Positions 50,000 through 59,356 of a stretch of DNA of 64,000 nucleotides are shown here, one piece after another; the first letter of the stretch is position 1; every line of letters starts with the position of its first letter. Origin of the DNA: Brevibacillus_H ginsengisoli (lineage in GTDB: Bacteria; Bacillota; Bacilli; Brevibacillales; Brevibacillaceae); contig NZ_JBNJQR010000003.1 in the NCBI RefSeq assembly GCF_050113715.1, positions 186,001 to 250,000 on the forward strand, written 5' to 3'. The notes under the pieces were generated by a model. It had not been told where the DNA came from and ran no database searches. It was given only the letters and a program-made list of their open reading frames with translations. The position numbers and the translations under genes were made by a program.

Positions 50000-52129
50000 A
50001 TGAGGAAGAAACGTACCGGCGGTTTCCTTGCCGCAGCTCTACTGGCAACTTCGCTTTTGAGTGCGCCAGCCGTACAGGCAAGCGGGATTGGAACCGAAGT
50101 GAAAATTGGCGGAGATGCTCTTGAACCCGATATTTCCGTAGGCATGGACTTAAGCAAAGACTACGCTGTCTGGGTGGAAAAGGATGATTCGAAGAAAGCG
50201 GTTGTTATTTTTAATAGAGATAACAGCAAGGAAGAAAAGGTTGCCGATGATAGTCGCACCAAAAGCTTCCTGAAAGTAGCGGATCACTATGCGGCTTGGA
50301 TAGAAGAATCGAGCAATCGAAAAGATATCTACTTATATGATATTTCCCTACATAAAACCACCAAGATTACGGATGGAACAGAGGTTCCTACCGAAATGGA
50401 CTTTGACGGATCAACGATTGTATGGACGGATAAACGCAACGGAAAATCCAACATCTATGCGTACAAAATTAAAGATGGATCGGACGAACAAATCACAACC
50501 TCCAACAAAGCGAGCGCTCCAACTGTAAGTAAAGGCTATGTGGCTTGGCAAGATCAACGGAATGGAAATTCAGACATCTATTATTACGATTTGACCAAGA
50601 ACACAGAGAAACAGGCTACGAGCAATTCGTACAATCAAGAGAACCCGTCCATTGACTCCGGTGTGATTGTCTATGAGGATAGCCGCAAAGGAATTAAGAA
50701 CATCTATTCCTACGACATTTCTGATCGAAACGAAACGGCAATTACGAATCAAAGCGACGATTCCCGAAATCCTGTAATCTATGACAATTACGTCGTTTTT
50801 GCGCAAAAAGGGGAGCTTAAATACGTTAATCTAAAAAACCAGAAATCCCAAACCTTCACGGATAATTTCTATACACGCAGTATCCCGGCGATTTACGATA
50901 ATGACGTGTTGTATGTGACCAGAGAAGACGGGAAGTACAAACTGAACCTCTACGATTTGAAAAAAGAAGAAAGCGCACAATTTGGCAGTCATAACGGAGA
51001 CCCGGCTCAACCCGATGCGAGTGATAAATATGTGGTTTTCGTCAATCAAGGAAAACATGATGAAATCGTGCTTTACGATGTTGCTACTGCCAATATGAAG
51101 GTGATTTCAGGAGCGAAGCAAGCTCCATCTCATCCTGTCGTAAGCAACAGCTATGCCGTATGGTATGACGATGATACAAGAGCGCTTTTCGCCTACGATA
51201 TTAAAAAGCAAAGCATGAAGCAAGTTACCAAAACCAAAGAGGAGCCATCAGAGAACCTCTTTGATATCGATGGAAACAATCTTTTCTGGATTGATGAAAG
51301 CGGACGAGACATTTCGCTTAACCTTACGAACCTTTCGACTGGAAAAACTTCAGAGATAGAAACCACCGGTGCTGACATCAAATCGGTAGACATTAAGGGA
51401 AATCATCTCTTATGGGTAACACAAAAGGGTAAGAAAAACATGATGTATTATGTTGATCTTTCCAATAAAGAAGGCTCCTTCGAGGTAAGACATGACGCGG
51501 TTGAGGTTGGAGATGCCCATTTGGCTGACGACTTTATTGTCTGGTCAGAGAAAAATAATGACTGGGATATTTTTTATTATGAGTTCAGTAGTGAGCACAT
51601 CTATTCGTTGCTCCGAAATCCTAAAAAAGACCAAGTACGCCCACAAGCCTCTCACAATTTCATCATGTTTGAAACGAATGAGTATAGCCGAGACAACAAA
51701 TTTGAGCATCAGTTTTATGATTTAGACGATCTGGAATACTCTGACATCAATTTCTCCGATGAGGCTGATCCGTCCGAGATTCGTCTTGGTGGAGATCGAA
51801 TTGTCTGGATCGATAAGCGTGATGATAAACCGGAGCTGTATACCATGCAATTTGCCGAGCCTAAGGATGATGACGGTGGTACAGATCCTGGTACAGATCC
51901 TGGTAATCAGCCTGGCAAATACACCATGGATGAGTTGGTAAAAAAAGATGAGCTCGTTGACATCTTGCTGAAAAACGATCCGAAAAAAGTGGTGTTTATC
52001 TTCAATGAAGGCACTTCCAAAGAAATCAAATACACGTTTGACGAATTGGCAAAAGAAAACAGTGATAAGATCGTTCAATTGTTTTTGACAGTACCATTCG
52101 ACAAAATTATGATCGAGGTTCTCCCATAG
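50000..52129 (+). CDS. Secreted TolB-like beta-propeller protein
   Basis: 709 residues. Signal peptide ending VQASG, then about ten repeats of the form YVAWQDQRNGNSDIYYYDLT (40-50 residues each), typical of TolB/WD40-like propeller blades in secreted Gram-positive proteins. A Asp/Gly/Pro linker (GGTDPGTDPGNQPG) near residue 635 leads to a small acidic C-terminal domain. It probably binds protein or polysaccharide outside the cell. No enzymatic motif is seen. GGGG lies six bases before the ATG. It is flanked by a perfect terminator. Confidence 0.83.
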   Translation: MRKKRTGGFLAAALLATSLLSAPAVQASGIGTEVKIGGDALEPDISVGMDLSKDYAVWVEKDDSKKAVVIFNRDNSKEEKVADDSRTKSFLKVADHYAAWIEESSNRKDIYLYDISLHKTTKITDGTEVPTEMDFDGSTIVWTDKRNGKSNIYAYKIKDGSDEQITTSNKASAPTVSKGYVAWQDQRNGNSDIYYYDLTKNTEKQATSNSYNQENPSIDSGVIVYEDSRKGIKNIYSYDISDRNETAITNQSDDSRNPVIYDNYVVFAQKGELKYVNLKNQKSQTFTDNFYTRSIPAIYDNDVLYVTREDGKYKLNLYDLKKEESAQFGSHNGDPAQPDASDKYVVFVNQGKHDEIVLYDVATANMKVISGAKQAPSHPVVSNSYAVWYDDDTRALFAYDIKKQSMKQVTKTKEEPSENLFDIDGNNLFWIDESGRDISLNLTNLSTGKTSEIETTGADIKSVDIKGNHLLWVTQKGKKNMMYYVDLSNKEGSFEVRHDAVEVGDAHLADDFIVWSEKNNDWDIFYYEFSSEHIYSLLRNPKKDQVRPQASHNFIMFETNEYSRDNKFEHQFYDLDDLEYSDINFSDEADPSEIRLGGDRIVWIDKRDDKPELYTMQFAEPKDDDGGTDPGTDPGNQPGKYTMDELVKKDELVDILLKNDPKKVVFIFNEGTSKEIKYTFDELAKENSDKIVQLFLTVPFDKIMIEVLP

Positions 52130-52151
52130 TAAACAAAACAATTTGATTGAT

Positions 52152-52188
52152 GCAAAAAGCCATTAGGTTTACACCTAATGGCTTTTTG
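52152..52188. terminator. Perfect bidirectional terminator
   Basis: 17-base perfect arms beginning GCAAAAAGCCATTAGGT with a four-base loop; T-runs leave it in both directions. It separates the converging propeller and decarboxylase genes. Confidence 0.93.
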
Positions 52189-52223
52189 CTGCTTCCAGCT
52201 ATAAGGGGAAGCGGTTAATCTAT

Positions 52224-53696
52224 TTATCCGGAGATCGCTGTTTGGCGTTTCAATACCTTAATGGTTTGTATACTTTCATCTTCTGGACCCTGAACAGGAA
52301 GCCCGGCATGAATGTTCTCCAGAATATAGGCGATATTTTCTTCTGTAATGATCTCTCCTGGGAGGAAAATTGGAATTCCAGGCGGATAAACCATGATGAA
52401 TTCAGCGATAATCCGACCAGCGGATTCTTTCAACGGGATAATCTCGGTCTCCGAATAGAAAGCATCGCGTGGTGATAAAGAGAGAACAGGAATTTTTGGA
52501 AGCGTTACAGTGGGTTTCTCCACGGCTTCCATATGAGAGAACTCCACCGCAAGATCACGCAAACCGTTGATCAAGGATTGAATGGTCTCCTCAGTGTCTC
52601 CAGCTGTAATGAAACAAAGAATGTTATACAGGTCGCTCATTTCCACTTCAATGTTGTGTTTTTCGCGTAGCCAGTTCTCAGCTTCCCAGCCAGTGATTCC
52701 TAAATCTTTGACATGAATGAGAAGCTTCGTTTTGTCCATGGCGAACGTTGCTGGCTTCCCGAGAATTTCTTCGCCTACACAGTAGAGACGAGGAATCAGA
52801 TTGATCTGTTTACGTGCTTGTTCGGCTAGCTCAATGGCGCGCTCTAATAACATGTGACCGTTCAACGCCAGGTGTTGTCGGGCCATATCCAGTGAAGCAA
52901 GCAGGATATAAGAAGTGGAAGTGGTTGTTAACATGCTTAAAACCGTTTTTACGCGATTAACATCAACGAGTCCTTCACGAACATTCAGAATCGAGCTTTG
53001 CGTGAGGGAACCTCCAAGTTTATGCACACTGGTTGCGGCACAATCCGCTCCAGCCTGCATAGCCGAGATCGGCATATCCTCGTGGAAGCGAATATGCACA
53101 CCGTGTGCTTCATCAACTAGCACGGGTACCTGGTAGTTATGGGCAAGGCGAACAATCTCTCGCAAGTCTCCGGCAAAACCGAAGTAGGTCGGATTAATCA
53201 CCAAAAGCGCTGCCGCGTCCGGATGTGCATCCAGAGCTTTTTGTACCGCTTTGGTCGTAATGCCGTGAGAGATTCCCAATCGTTCATCCATAGCCGGGTG
53301 AATAAAGACTGGAATAGCGCCTGAGAAGATAATGGCGGACATGATCGATTTGTGCACGTTTCGGGGTACGATAATCTTATCGCCCGGGTTACATGTTGCC
53401 ATGATCATCGCCATGATTGCGCCGCTGGTTCCTTGTACCGTAAAGAATGTATGGTCAGCGCCGAATGCTTCCGCTGCTAATTCTTGAGCTTCTTTAATCA
53501 TCGCTTTGGGATGGTGCAAGTCATCCAATGGAGCGATATTAATCAAGTCGATAGACAGGGCATTATCCCCGATAAATTCACGAAAAGTAGGATTCATTCC
53601 CGACCCTTTTTTATGTCCTGGAATATGAAATTGGATCGGATCTTTTTTGGCATGTTCAATCAGTCCGGTGAACAGTGGGGTCTTTGCTTGGCTCAA
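52224..53696 (-). CDS. speA: Orn/Lys/Arg decarboxylase, arginine decarboxylase (SpeA) type
   Basis: 490 residues of the fold-I decarboxylase family. FHIPGHKKGSGM, FTVQGTSGAIMAMI, LVDEAHGVHIRF and Schiff-base Lys226 in SVHKLGGSLTQSS are conserved; LPGEIITEEN near the C-terminus is the typical SpeA/YaaO/CadA end. The B. subtilis homologue SpeA decarboxylates arginine to agmatine for polyamines; the paralogue YaaO is also possible. The presence of speH in the same window favours a polyamine role. The start is TTG with a GAGG site ten bases upstream. Confidence 0.9.
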   Translation of the reverse strand: MSQAKTPLFTGLIEHAKKDPIQFHIPGHKKGSGMNPTFREFIGDNALSIDLINIAPLDDLHHPKAMIKEAQELAAEAFGADHTFFTVQGTSGAIMAMIMATCNPGDKIIVPRNVHKSIMSAIIFSGAIPVFIHPAMDERLGISHGITTKAVQKALDAHPDAAALLVINPTYFGFAGDLREIVRLAHNYQVPVLVDEAHGVHIRFHEDMPISAMQAGADCAATSVHKLGGSLTQSSILNVREGLVDVNRVKTVLSMLTTTSTSYILLASLDMARQHLALNGHMLLERAIELAEQARKQINLIPRLYCVGEEILGKPATFAMDKTKLLIHVKDLGITGWEAENWLREKHNIEVEMSDLYNILCFITAGDTEETIQSLINGLRDLAVEFSHMEAVEKPTVTLPKIPVLSLSPRDAFYSETEIIPLKESAGRIIAEFIMVYPPGIPIFLPGEIITEENIAYILENIHAGLPVQGPEDESIQTIKVLKRQTAISG

Positions 53697-53985
53697 TTCA
53701 ATATCGCCTCACTTTTTTCAAATTTAATGTATCTTAAAGCCGCTTCAACGTGAGTGTTCGACGACAGCATTGGAATGGCTAAGGTCTTATAAAGGTTAGT
53801 GAATAAACAAACAAAATTGAGTATAGCAAAAAGAGGGGGGAAAGCAAGAAGTTTTTTGAAGCAACTGCTAGGAAAAGCTTAGCAGGGCAGGAGTTTTTCT
53901 TCTTGTCGAGAAATTTATTAAAGAATCGACGCAATTTTAAGGAAATGAATCATTTGGTTTATATACATAAGGAGGGTTCGTTCAA

Positions 53986-54957
53986 ATGAAAACGAGAGTG
54001 ACTGAGCTGTTGTCCATCCGTTATCCGGTTGTACAAGGAGGGCTGGCTTATTTGGCCTATGCGGAATTGGCTGCAGCGGTTTCCAATGCGGGAGGATTAG
54101 GTCAGATTACGGCCATGTCACTGCCTTCCGCTGAAGCACTGCGAGAAGAAATTCGCAAGGTGCGGACGCTGACGGATCAACCATTCGGTGTTAATTTTGC
54201 CATTGGTCAGCATAATCGGGCTTACGAGCATATGCTGGAGGTCGCGATTGAAGAAGGCGTGAAGGTTGTATCGATTACAGGAGGCAACCCTGAACCGTTG
54301 ATCCGCCGACTTGACGGGCACGATGTGAAGAAGCTGGTGCTGGTCGCCGCCGTACGTCAGGCGCAAAAGGCAGAAGCGATTGGAGCAGACGCTGTCATGG
54401 CGGTTGGACAGGAAGGCGGCGGACACCTTGGACGAGATGATATCGGTACGATGGTGCTTATCCCGCGCGTTGTTGATGCTGTGAAGATCCCCGTTCTTGC
54501 CAGTGGTGGAATTGGAGACGGTCGAGGCATTATGGCGGCACTGGCTTTGGGGGCGGAAGGAGTGGAGATGGGTACGCGATTTATCGCGACTCAAGAGTGT
54601 GTTCATGCCCATCCGGCGTATAAAGAAGCCTTGTTGAAGGGAACAGAACACGACACCTCCGTAATTAAACGCACACTGGGCGCACCTGCGCGCGTGGTAC
54701 GGACCAAGGGTTCAGAGGCCATTCTCGAAATGGAGCACAAGGGGTTCGGCTATGAGCAATTGAAGGAGCACATCAGCGGCGCGAACAATCGGGCGTTCAT
54801 CTATGAAGGTAATGATGAGAGGGGCTTTGGTTGGGCTGGTCAAGTGATCGGACTCATCCAGGATGTGCCAACCGTACAGGAATTGTTTGACCGTATGTTT
54901 ACCCAAGCGGAGCAAATCAGCAATCGTCTTCAGCGAGCAATTTTTTCAAAAGAATAA
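53986..54957 (+). CDS. Nitronate monooxygenase/enoyl-ACP-reductase-like flavoprotein (NPD)
   Basis: 323 residues of the 2-nitropropane dioxygenase family, an FMN TIM barrel. YPVVQGGLAYLAYAELAAAV at the start, GVNFAIG, AVGQEGGGHLGRD and ASGGIGDGRGI, then ALGAEGVEMGTRFIA are the FMN- and substrate-binding blocks. Members are nitronate monooxygenases or FabK-type enoyl reductases; the HLGR motif leans to the former. AAGGAGG precedes the ATG. It is divergent from the decarboxylase gene. Confidence 0.9.
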   Translation: MKTRVTELLSIRYPVVQGGLAYLAYAELAAAVSNAGGLGQITAMSLPSAEALREEIRKVRTLTDQPFGVNFAIGQHNRAYEHMLEVAIEEGVKVVSITGGNPEPLIRRLDGHDVKKLVLVAAVRQAQKAEAIGADAVMAVGQEGGGHLGRDDIGTMVLIPRVVDAVKIPVLASGGIGDGRGIMAALALGAEGVEMGTRFIATQECVHAHPAYKEALLKGTEHDTSVIKRTLGAPARVVRTKGSEAILEMEHKGFGYEQLKEHISGANNRAFIYEGNDERGFGWAGQVIGLIQDVPTVQELFDRMFTQAEQISNRLQRAIFSKE

Positions 54958-54992
54958 GTCCATCTGATTTCCCAGGACACCTCAAAATAGAA

Positions 54993-55040
54993 AGAACAGG
55001 TTCGCAGCTGGATGAAAGCGGACCTGTTCTTCTGCATATA
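54993..55040 (+). terminator. Terminator-like hairpin
   Basis: AGAACAGGT/ACCTGTTCT stem after the NPD gene with a TTCTGC tail. It lies close to the converging DUF1054 gene and is a modest terminator. Confidence 0.6.
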
Positions 55041-55068
55041 TATTAACTTACATCCGCACCCGCATCCC

Positions 55069-55710
55069 TTACAGGCGAACTGCCGGTCTGCTAAGCTTGT
55101 ACAACTGAGTCAATATTTCGAAAGTATCTTCCATTCGAGCAAGCAATCCAGGGCCATCCCTGAGGATCGGATCGTGACGATCAATCGTAATCCCGCAAAG
55201 CAGCTCCGCTTTTTTTATGGTTTCCAATCGATGAATCAGTTGATGTACACCGTCCTTACCTAATTCACGCTGCGTCGTGCTTTTTGGCGAAGTGTGATCA
55301 GGGGACCAACGAAACTCATCTGGAACCAATTGTAAGATTTGCTCCAAATGATTCGTCATGGATTGTGCGATTTCTTGTTTAAACGGAGACTCATAGATAA
55401 CGGCATACCAGATAAACAAATGTGTCTCCCACAGACCAATTTGAAAGTGAGGATGTTTCTTATATCCGCGTTTATCTGCGGCCCATGCGATCCACGTATC
55501 TTGGGGAGGATTGACTGTCCGTCTGGCGTGCTTGGCAATATGAGGGGCCATTTCATTGCCGCAAGTAACAGACAAAAGCGGGGTGAACTTCTCGGCAAGG
55601 AGCTCAAATTTAGGACGGATGGTTGTCTTAATCGCATCCATTCGCGCATCAAGACCATCAACGGTAAATACATCAAAGTCTTCTGAATGAAATCCTGTAA
55701 AAGTAATCAT
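55069..55710 (-). CDS. DUF1054 protein (YktB-like)
   Basis: 213 residues. FTGFHSEDFDVFTVDGLDARM at the start, HIAKHARRTVNPPQDTWIAW, HFQIGLWETHLFIWYAVIYE and PDHTSPKS are DUF1054/YktB features. Cytoplasmic; function unknown, although it is widely kept in Bacillales. An AGGAGTACATATCGCA-type ribosome region precedes the ATG. Confidence 0.9.
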   Translation of the reverse strand: MITFTGFHSEDFDVFTVDGLDARMDAIKTTIRPKFELLAEKFTPLLSVTCGNEMAPHIAKHARRTVNPPQDTWIAWAADKRGYKKHPHFQIGLWETHLFIWYAVIYESPFKQEIAQSMTNHLEQILQLVPDEFRWSPDHTSPKSTTQRELGKDGVHQLIHRLETIKKAELLCGITIDRHDPILRDGPGLLARMEDTFEILTQLYKLSRPAVRL

Positions 55711-56063
55711 TGCGATATGTACTCCTTTCCTGCTGCTTGAGGCTTATTTATCCTTTAGTAAAAAAGGGCGCGATTTTAAGTCAAATCTTAACAAGGCTCC
55801 CCATATGATAACATAACCTCAACGAAAAGAAGAGCAAATGCAGAATAGGTACAAGAAAGAAAAAGGAGTTGGGGAATAGCAAAAAGAGATTCTGAATAAT
55901 ATGATATACCAACCGCTCCAATCAACCTACAACATGATTAGTCAGAGTATTCTGTGAAATGCAGGACATGGTGAAAACGGTCAATGAAACCACTTCGTCG
56001 TAAGAAAAAATCCGATGCGGCGAGGGGATCAGAATAGTTGAGATCAAAGGAGCTGAGAACAAG
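55711..56063. other. Gene-poor region with a possible broken small ORF
   Basis: No intact convincing gene. Between 55901 and 56037 three short protein-like pieces lie in different frames: MIYQPLQSTYNMISQSIL, EMQDMVKTVNETTSS and RRKKKSDAARGSE. They may be parts of one small protein broken by frameshifts. No ribosome site stands before the first. Confidence 0.4.
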
Positions 56064-56282
56064 ATGATTTACGAAAAAGCATGCAGTGTGACCATGGATC
56101 AGGTAATTGCCGCGTTGAAACGTCGTGACGCTGAGGAGAGAATTCCTGTACTTCGATTAGAATTGGACTATGAACTTTCTACCTTATATGATGCGATGCA
56201 AATGAACGACACCGATCAAATGAACAAATCGCGGGAATTGTTGCGAAAGTTGAGAAGGGAAATGCTGTTGCTCGAGGCTTGA
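56064..56282 (+). CDS. Small helical protein of unknown function (72 aa)
   Basis: 72 residues, all-helical and highly charged: TMDQVIAALKRRDAEERIPV, ELDYELSTLYDAMQMND and KSRELLRKLRREMLLLEA. It would form a two- or three-helix bundle. AAAGGAG lies eleven bases before the ATG. A hairpin follows. I do not recognise the family. Confidence 0.68.
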   Translation: MIYEKACSVTMDQVIAALKRRDAEERIPVLRLELDYELSTLYDAMQMNDTDQMNKSRELLRKLRREMLLLEA

Positions 56283-56356
56283 TCCAATCTCGAAGATTCC
56301 CACAATGACGGATAGGTAGGTTGATCATGCAGCCAATCGAATGTAATTCAGAATAG

Positions 56357-56395
56357 GAAGCGGTTTCTTCAAATGTTGAAGATACCGCTTCTTTG
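56357..56395 (+). terminator. Strong hairpin after the 72-residue gene
   Basis: GAAGCGGT, one mismatch, TCTTCAA pairing with TTGAAGA and ACCGCTTC around an ATG loop. T-runs are weak on both sides; it lies between two converging genes. Confidence 0.7.
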
Positions 56396-56407
56396 CGTTA
56401 TTCCAGA

Positions 56408-57436
56408 TTAAAGGGGAGAACCGATCACTGTGGCTGATTCATGTATGAGTGAAAGCTGCTGGTTTAAAACATAGTCCACAATCAGTCCCTGAGCCTTGGG
56501 ATGAATCTCTACGAATTCAAAATGATAGCGTGACCAGTCAGGAGTGATGGTTTTTTCAACGACTTTGGCATAAGCCAATAATGTGGATGTATGAGGAAGC
56601 GCAAATGTCAGTTCATAAAGTGGAGTATTGGGTAGGGACTTTACATATTGGACCAGCATACCGCCACCGCCTATATTTACAATTGTGGCGTCATGCATCG
56701 TAGGATCATCGATGGAACGGATTTGAACAGGAAGCGATGCTTGTAAGGAGATCCGCGCAAATTTACGTTTTTGCTTTTGTTGGTTTTGGGCAATACGAAG
56801 TTGTTCAGCCACACAGTAGGCGATGATTTGTTGTTGTTGTGACGTGTCAATTTCTAGGAATCGAACAGAAGGAATCGATAGGTCGTCCACAAACGCTTTG
56901 CGAACAACTTGTCCAACGGCATGAATCTTTTCATCTGAATCAGGTAGTTGAAATGAGAATGTAAGGATCGAGTCTTTATGGATGAATTCTTGGGTCATAA
57001 ACCGAAGGCCGCTTCCGCTGATATCCTTGATGATTCCTTGACCCGCTGGATAGTCGTCAGGATACAAAGGACTAAAAACAATGGGTACTTGCTCATCGGG
57101 TTCAATTCGAATAAAGTTGCGCTGTTGCTTGTGGGTCATCTGAAACGGAGGCTGTAAAGTCAAACAAAGACCGCCTGTTGGGGAGAGTGTTGCCTGTAAG
57201 TGATCGGCTACAAGGGTGTAGATCCCCGAGTTGTCGATGTAGCGAAACTCGGCTTGAAGAATGTGCTCAGTGGGAATAACGGTTTGCCAGGAGGATAACA
57301 CTACAATCGAGTTCGGGCTGATGTGGCCGATAGAGGCAGCGGCAGTCATTTGCTGGTCATTTTGGAATCGAAGTGTCAACCAGCCTTTTTGTTCTACAGG
57401 AATCAGTTGAAGATACAGAAGTGAAGCATCCGTCAT
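56408..57436 (-). CDS. Tandem PilZ-domain protein
   Basis: 342 residues from the ATG with AAGGG upstream; a longer open frame reaches into the divergent gene but lacks a ribosome site. After an N-terminal YcgR-like region, two PilZ domains follow. The first has QRNFIRI and DISGSGLRF (RxxxR and D/NxSxxG, c-di-GMP binding). The second has KRKFARIS and NIGGGGMLV, where the SxxG position is changed to GGGG. It is probably a cytoplasmic c-di-GMP receptor. No motility gene is adjacent. Confidence 0.83.
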   Translation of the reverse strand: MTDASLLYLQLIPVEQKGWLTLRFQNDQQMTAAASIGHISPNSIVVLSSWQTVIPTEHILQAEFRYIDNSGIYTLVADHLQATLSPTGGLCLTLQPPFQMTHKQQRNFIRIEPDEQVPIVFSPLYPDDYPAGQGIIKDISGSGLRFMTQEFIHKDSILTFSFQLPDSDEKIHAVGQVVRKAFVDDLSIPSVRFLEIDTSQQQQIIAYCVAEQLRIAQNQQKQKRKFARISLQASLPVQIRSIDDPTMHDATIVNIGGGGMLVQYVKSLPNTPLYELTFALPHTSTLLAYAKVVEKTITPDWSRYHFEFVEIHPKAQGLIVDYVLNQQLSLIHESATVIGSPL

Positions 57437-57644
57437 GGACATCCCTTCTTTCAAAGGATATTTGTGCGTTTTTTGCCAGTTCTGCTCTACAATAGATAGT
57501 ATTCCTTTAGTATAGAACATTTTGAACAAGCCGGGTATTGAAGGTTTTTTGACTAATGAAAATAACTTCCGTTTGAACAATGCGAAAGTCAGGAGTAAAA
57601 TAGGGAACGACTTGACAGTTTGAGAAGGGAAGACTAGGAAAATC

Positions 57645-58154
57645 ATGCAAGCATTTTTACTCTTGTTTTCACAGCCAATCGTACCAATAATAATTGCGGC
57701 GATCTGCCTGGTGTTGTTCATGATTGTGCTCGTACAAGGCATTCAAATTAGTAAACTGAAAAAGCGGATGAAACGGTTCTTCACAGGAAGTGACGGACGT
57801 AACATTGAAGAGCAGTTGGGGAAACTGTTTGATCATATTGAAGATTGCAGAAACAAGCAGGATGATCAGCAATTCACAATCAATCGCTTGTCACAGCGAA
57901 TCGCTCAATCCGCGGGTAATTTAGCGATTATTCGCTACAATGCGTTTGGAGAGGTAGGGAGTGATTTAAGCTTCTCTTTGGCGTTAGTGGACGAATATCA
58001 GAACGGAGTCGTTATTACGAGCATCTACGGAAGAGAAGAATCCAGAACATACGCGAAGCCAATTGAAGGCGGAAAGTCCGTTTATAACCTGTCTGAGGAA
58101 GAACTGGCTGTGTTGAAAAAAGCGAGTCTAATGGGAAAAGCCCAAGGAAAATAA
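57645..58154 (+). CDS. DUF4446 family membrane-anchored protein
   Basis: 169 residues. One N-terminal membrane helix (IVPIIIAAICLVLFMIVLV), a coiled-coil-like part, then the conserved core IIRYNAFGEVGSDLSFSLAL, DEYQNGVVITSIYGREESRT and YAKPIEGGKSVYNLSEEE, which is DUF4446. Such proteins are common beside soj/spo0J genes in Bacillales, but none are here. Divergent from the tandem PilZ gene with a shared 208-base control region. Confidence 0.87.
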   Translation: MQAFLLLFSQPIVPIIIAAICLVLFMIVLVQGIQISKLKKRMKRFFTGSDGRNIEEQLGKLFDHIEDCRNKQDDQQFTINRLSQRIAQSAGNLAIIRYNAFGEVGSDLSFSLALVDEYQNGVVITSIYGREESRTYAKPIEGGKSVYNLSEEELAVLKKASLMGKAQGK

Positions 58155-58508
58155 GAGGATAGGCTCAATTTCAGAGGAATCTGGAGATAAATTGATCAAG
58201 AGTAAGCCAACTATCGAAAATCCGATTACTCGGTGAAAAACCATGATTTTTCCGAGATTCTCCCGTTTATACGGGAGGATTTTTTATTACAATTCATGTA
58301 TAATAAAAAAGTAAATTCGTTTTACTATTTCAAAAGTAGGTGATCCGCCTTCATTACCCCATACGAGTTTCGACTCACTGGGCAAGGCCAGGTTCTGCAA
58401 CGTTCATTTGTCGATACTTAGCTTCTCTCTCCAGAAGCGCAGACGCTAATCAGCAGGCTGCACCGAGTCATTCGGACTTGGAAAACTGGGAGAATCGAGG
58501 AGATACTT
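58155..58508. other. Gene-free region after DUF4446
   Basis: Holds a terminator at 58257-58287, then about 220 bases without a convincing gene before the next start. A frame at 58340-58531 has no ribosome site and unusual composition. No riboswitch pattern was recognised. Confidence 0.5.
58257..58287 (+). terminator. Rho-independent terminator
   Basis: CTCCCG/CGGGAG stem with TTTATA loop and TTTTTT tail. Confidence 0.88.
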
Positions 58509-59111
58509 ATGGCACAGCGTTTAACCACTAATTACGCGAACGCCTATTTTACGATGAATGAACGCGAATTGAATGATTTCGTTCAACTGTTTCTTGACGA
58601 ACATGTTACCATTCAGGTGAAGATTTGTGATAATGGCGACCGTGATATTGTGATTGCGGATCGACATGGAAAAATTCAATTGCCATTCCGTCATAGCGAA
58701 GGGCGATTCATTTGCGACAGTTCTTATGTCATTGAAGATTTGTCTCTGGCAAATACGATGCGTAAAGCGATGAAGGCATTTAAAGGCCACGGAATTGTTC
58801 ATCGTGTATACGAAAACTTTACCATGGTTTACCACTATGATGAAGGTGCCGTTACTCGAATTGAGGAAGTTACGGACGAAGCTGGTCTACCAGTCTTTGA
58901 AGCGAACCAGGAAGTTCTGCATGCAGCCAGAGAATTGGAGAAAGTTTTTTGCAAGACTGACACCGAACAGGAAATCGTCTTGATCCGTCAAGAAGTTGAC
59001 CGATTACTTGACCTGCGTAATTGGACCCAAAAAGTCGTTCCAGAACGAATTTCTTATATTGATCAGAAGTTGTCTCAATATTCGCATCGACTGTTTGTAT
59101 TAGAGGCATAA
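58509..59111 (+). CDS. Hypothetical protein (200 aa)
   Basis: 200 residues. An alpha/beta N-terminal part (FTMNERELNDFVQLFLDEHV, VKICDNGDRDIVIADRHGK) and a helical C-terminus rich in Glu/Arg (RELEKVFCKTDTEQEIVLIR, EVDRLLDLRNWTQKVVPERI) with coiled-coil character. No signal peptide, membrane helix or recognised motif. GAGGAG lies before the ATG and a good terminator after it, so it is surely a gene. Function unknown. Confidence 0.75.
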   Translation: MAQRLTTNYANAYFTMNERELNDFVQLFLDEHVTIQVKICDNGDRDIVIADRHGKIQLPFRHSEGRFICDSSYVIEDLSLANTMRKAMKAFKGHGIVHRVYENFTMVYHYDEGAVTRIEEVTDEAGLPVFEANQEVLHAARELEKVFCKTDTEQEIVLIRQEVDRLLDLRNWTQKVVPERISYIDQKLSQYSHRLFVLEA

Positions 59112-59127
59112 AGTAGAATAAACAGTG

Positions 59128-59154
59128 AAAATGGGTGCTTAAGCGCCCATTTTT
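59128..59154 (+). terminator. Rho-independent terminator
   Basis: AAATGGGTGCTT/AAGCGCCCATTT stem with a TTTT tail shortly after the hypothetical gene. Confidence 0.88.
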
Positions 59155-59185
59155 CATTTCCAGCAAGATTTTTTTAAAAAAGGTA

Positions 59186-59356
59186 TTGTCATTTCGCCCG
59201 AAGCATGATAATTTTATTTTCGTTGGAAAACAGGATTAGGAACCAGGATTCACTTTAAAGGGTGGATAAGTACGGGAGAAACCGCCCCCGTTAGTGAATG
59301 ACGCAGGTCCTAGCGATGTTTCAAGATTACACTTGCTAGGAAGGGGGAACCGAAAG
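59186..59356 (+). promoter_or_regulatory. speH promoter and structured leader
   Basis: TTGTCA (59186-59191), 17 bases, TAATTT (59209-59214). The following leader of about 135 bases contains ACGGG/CCCGT (59277-59290 region) and a longer stem TCCTAGC/GCTAGGA whose right arm runs directly into the AAGGGGG ribosome site of speH. It could influence translation initiation. It matches no riboswitch class I can name. Confidence 0.55.

Noticed and set aside
58340..58531. Open frame in the leader of the hypothetical 200-residue gene
   Set aside because: No ribosome site, odd composition, and it overlaps the start of the real gene.
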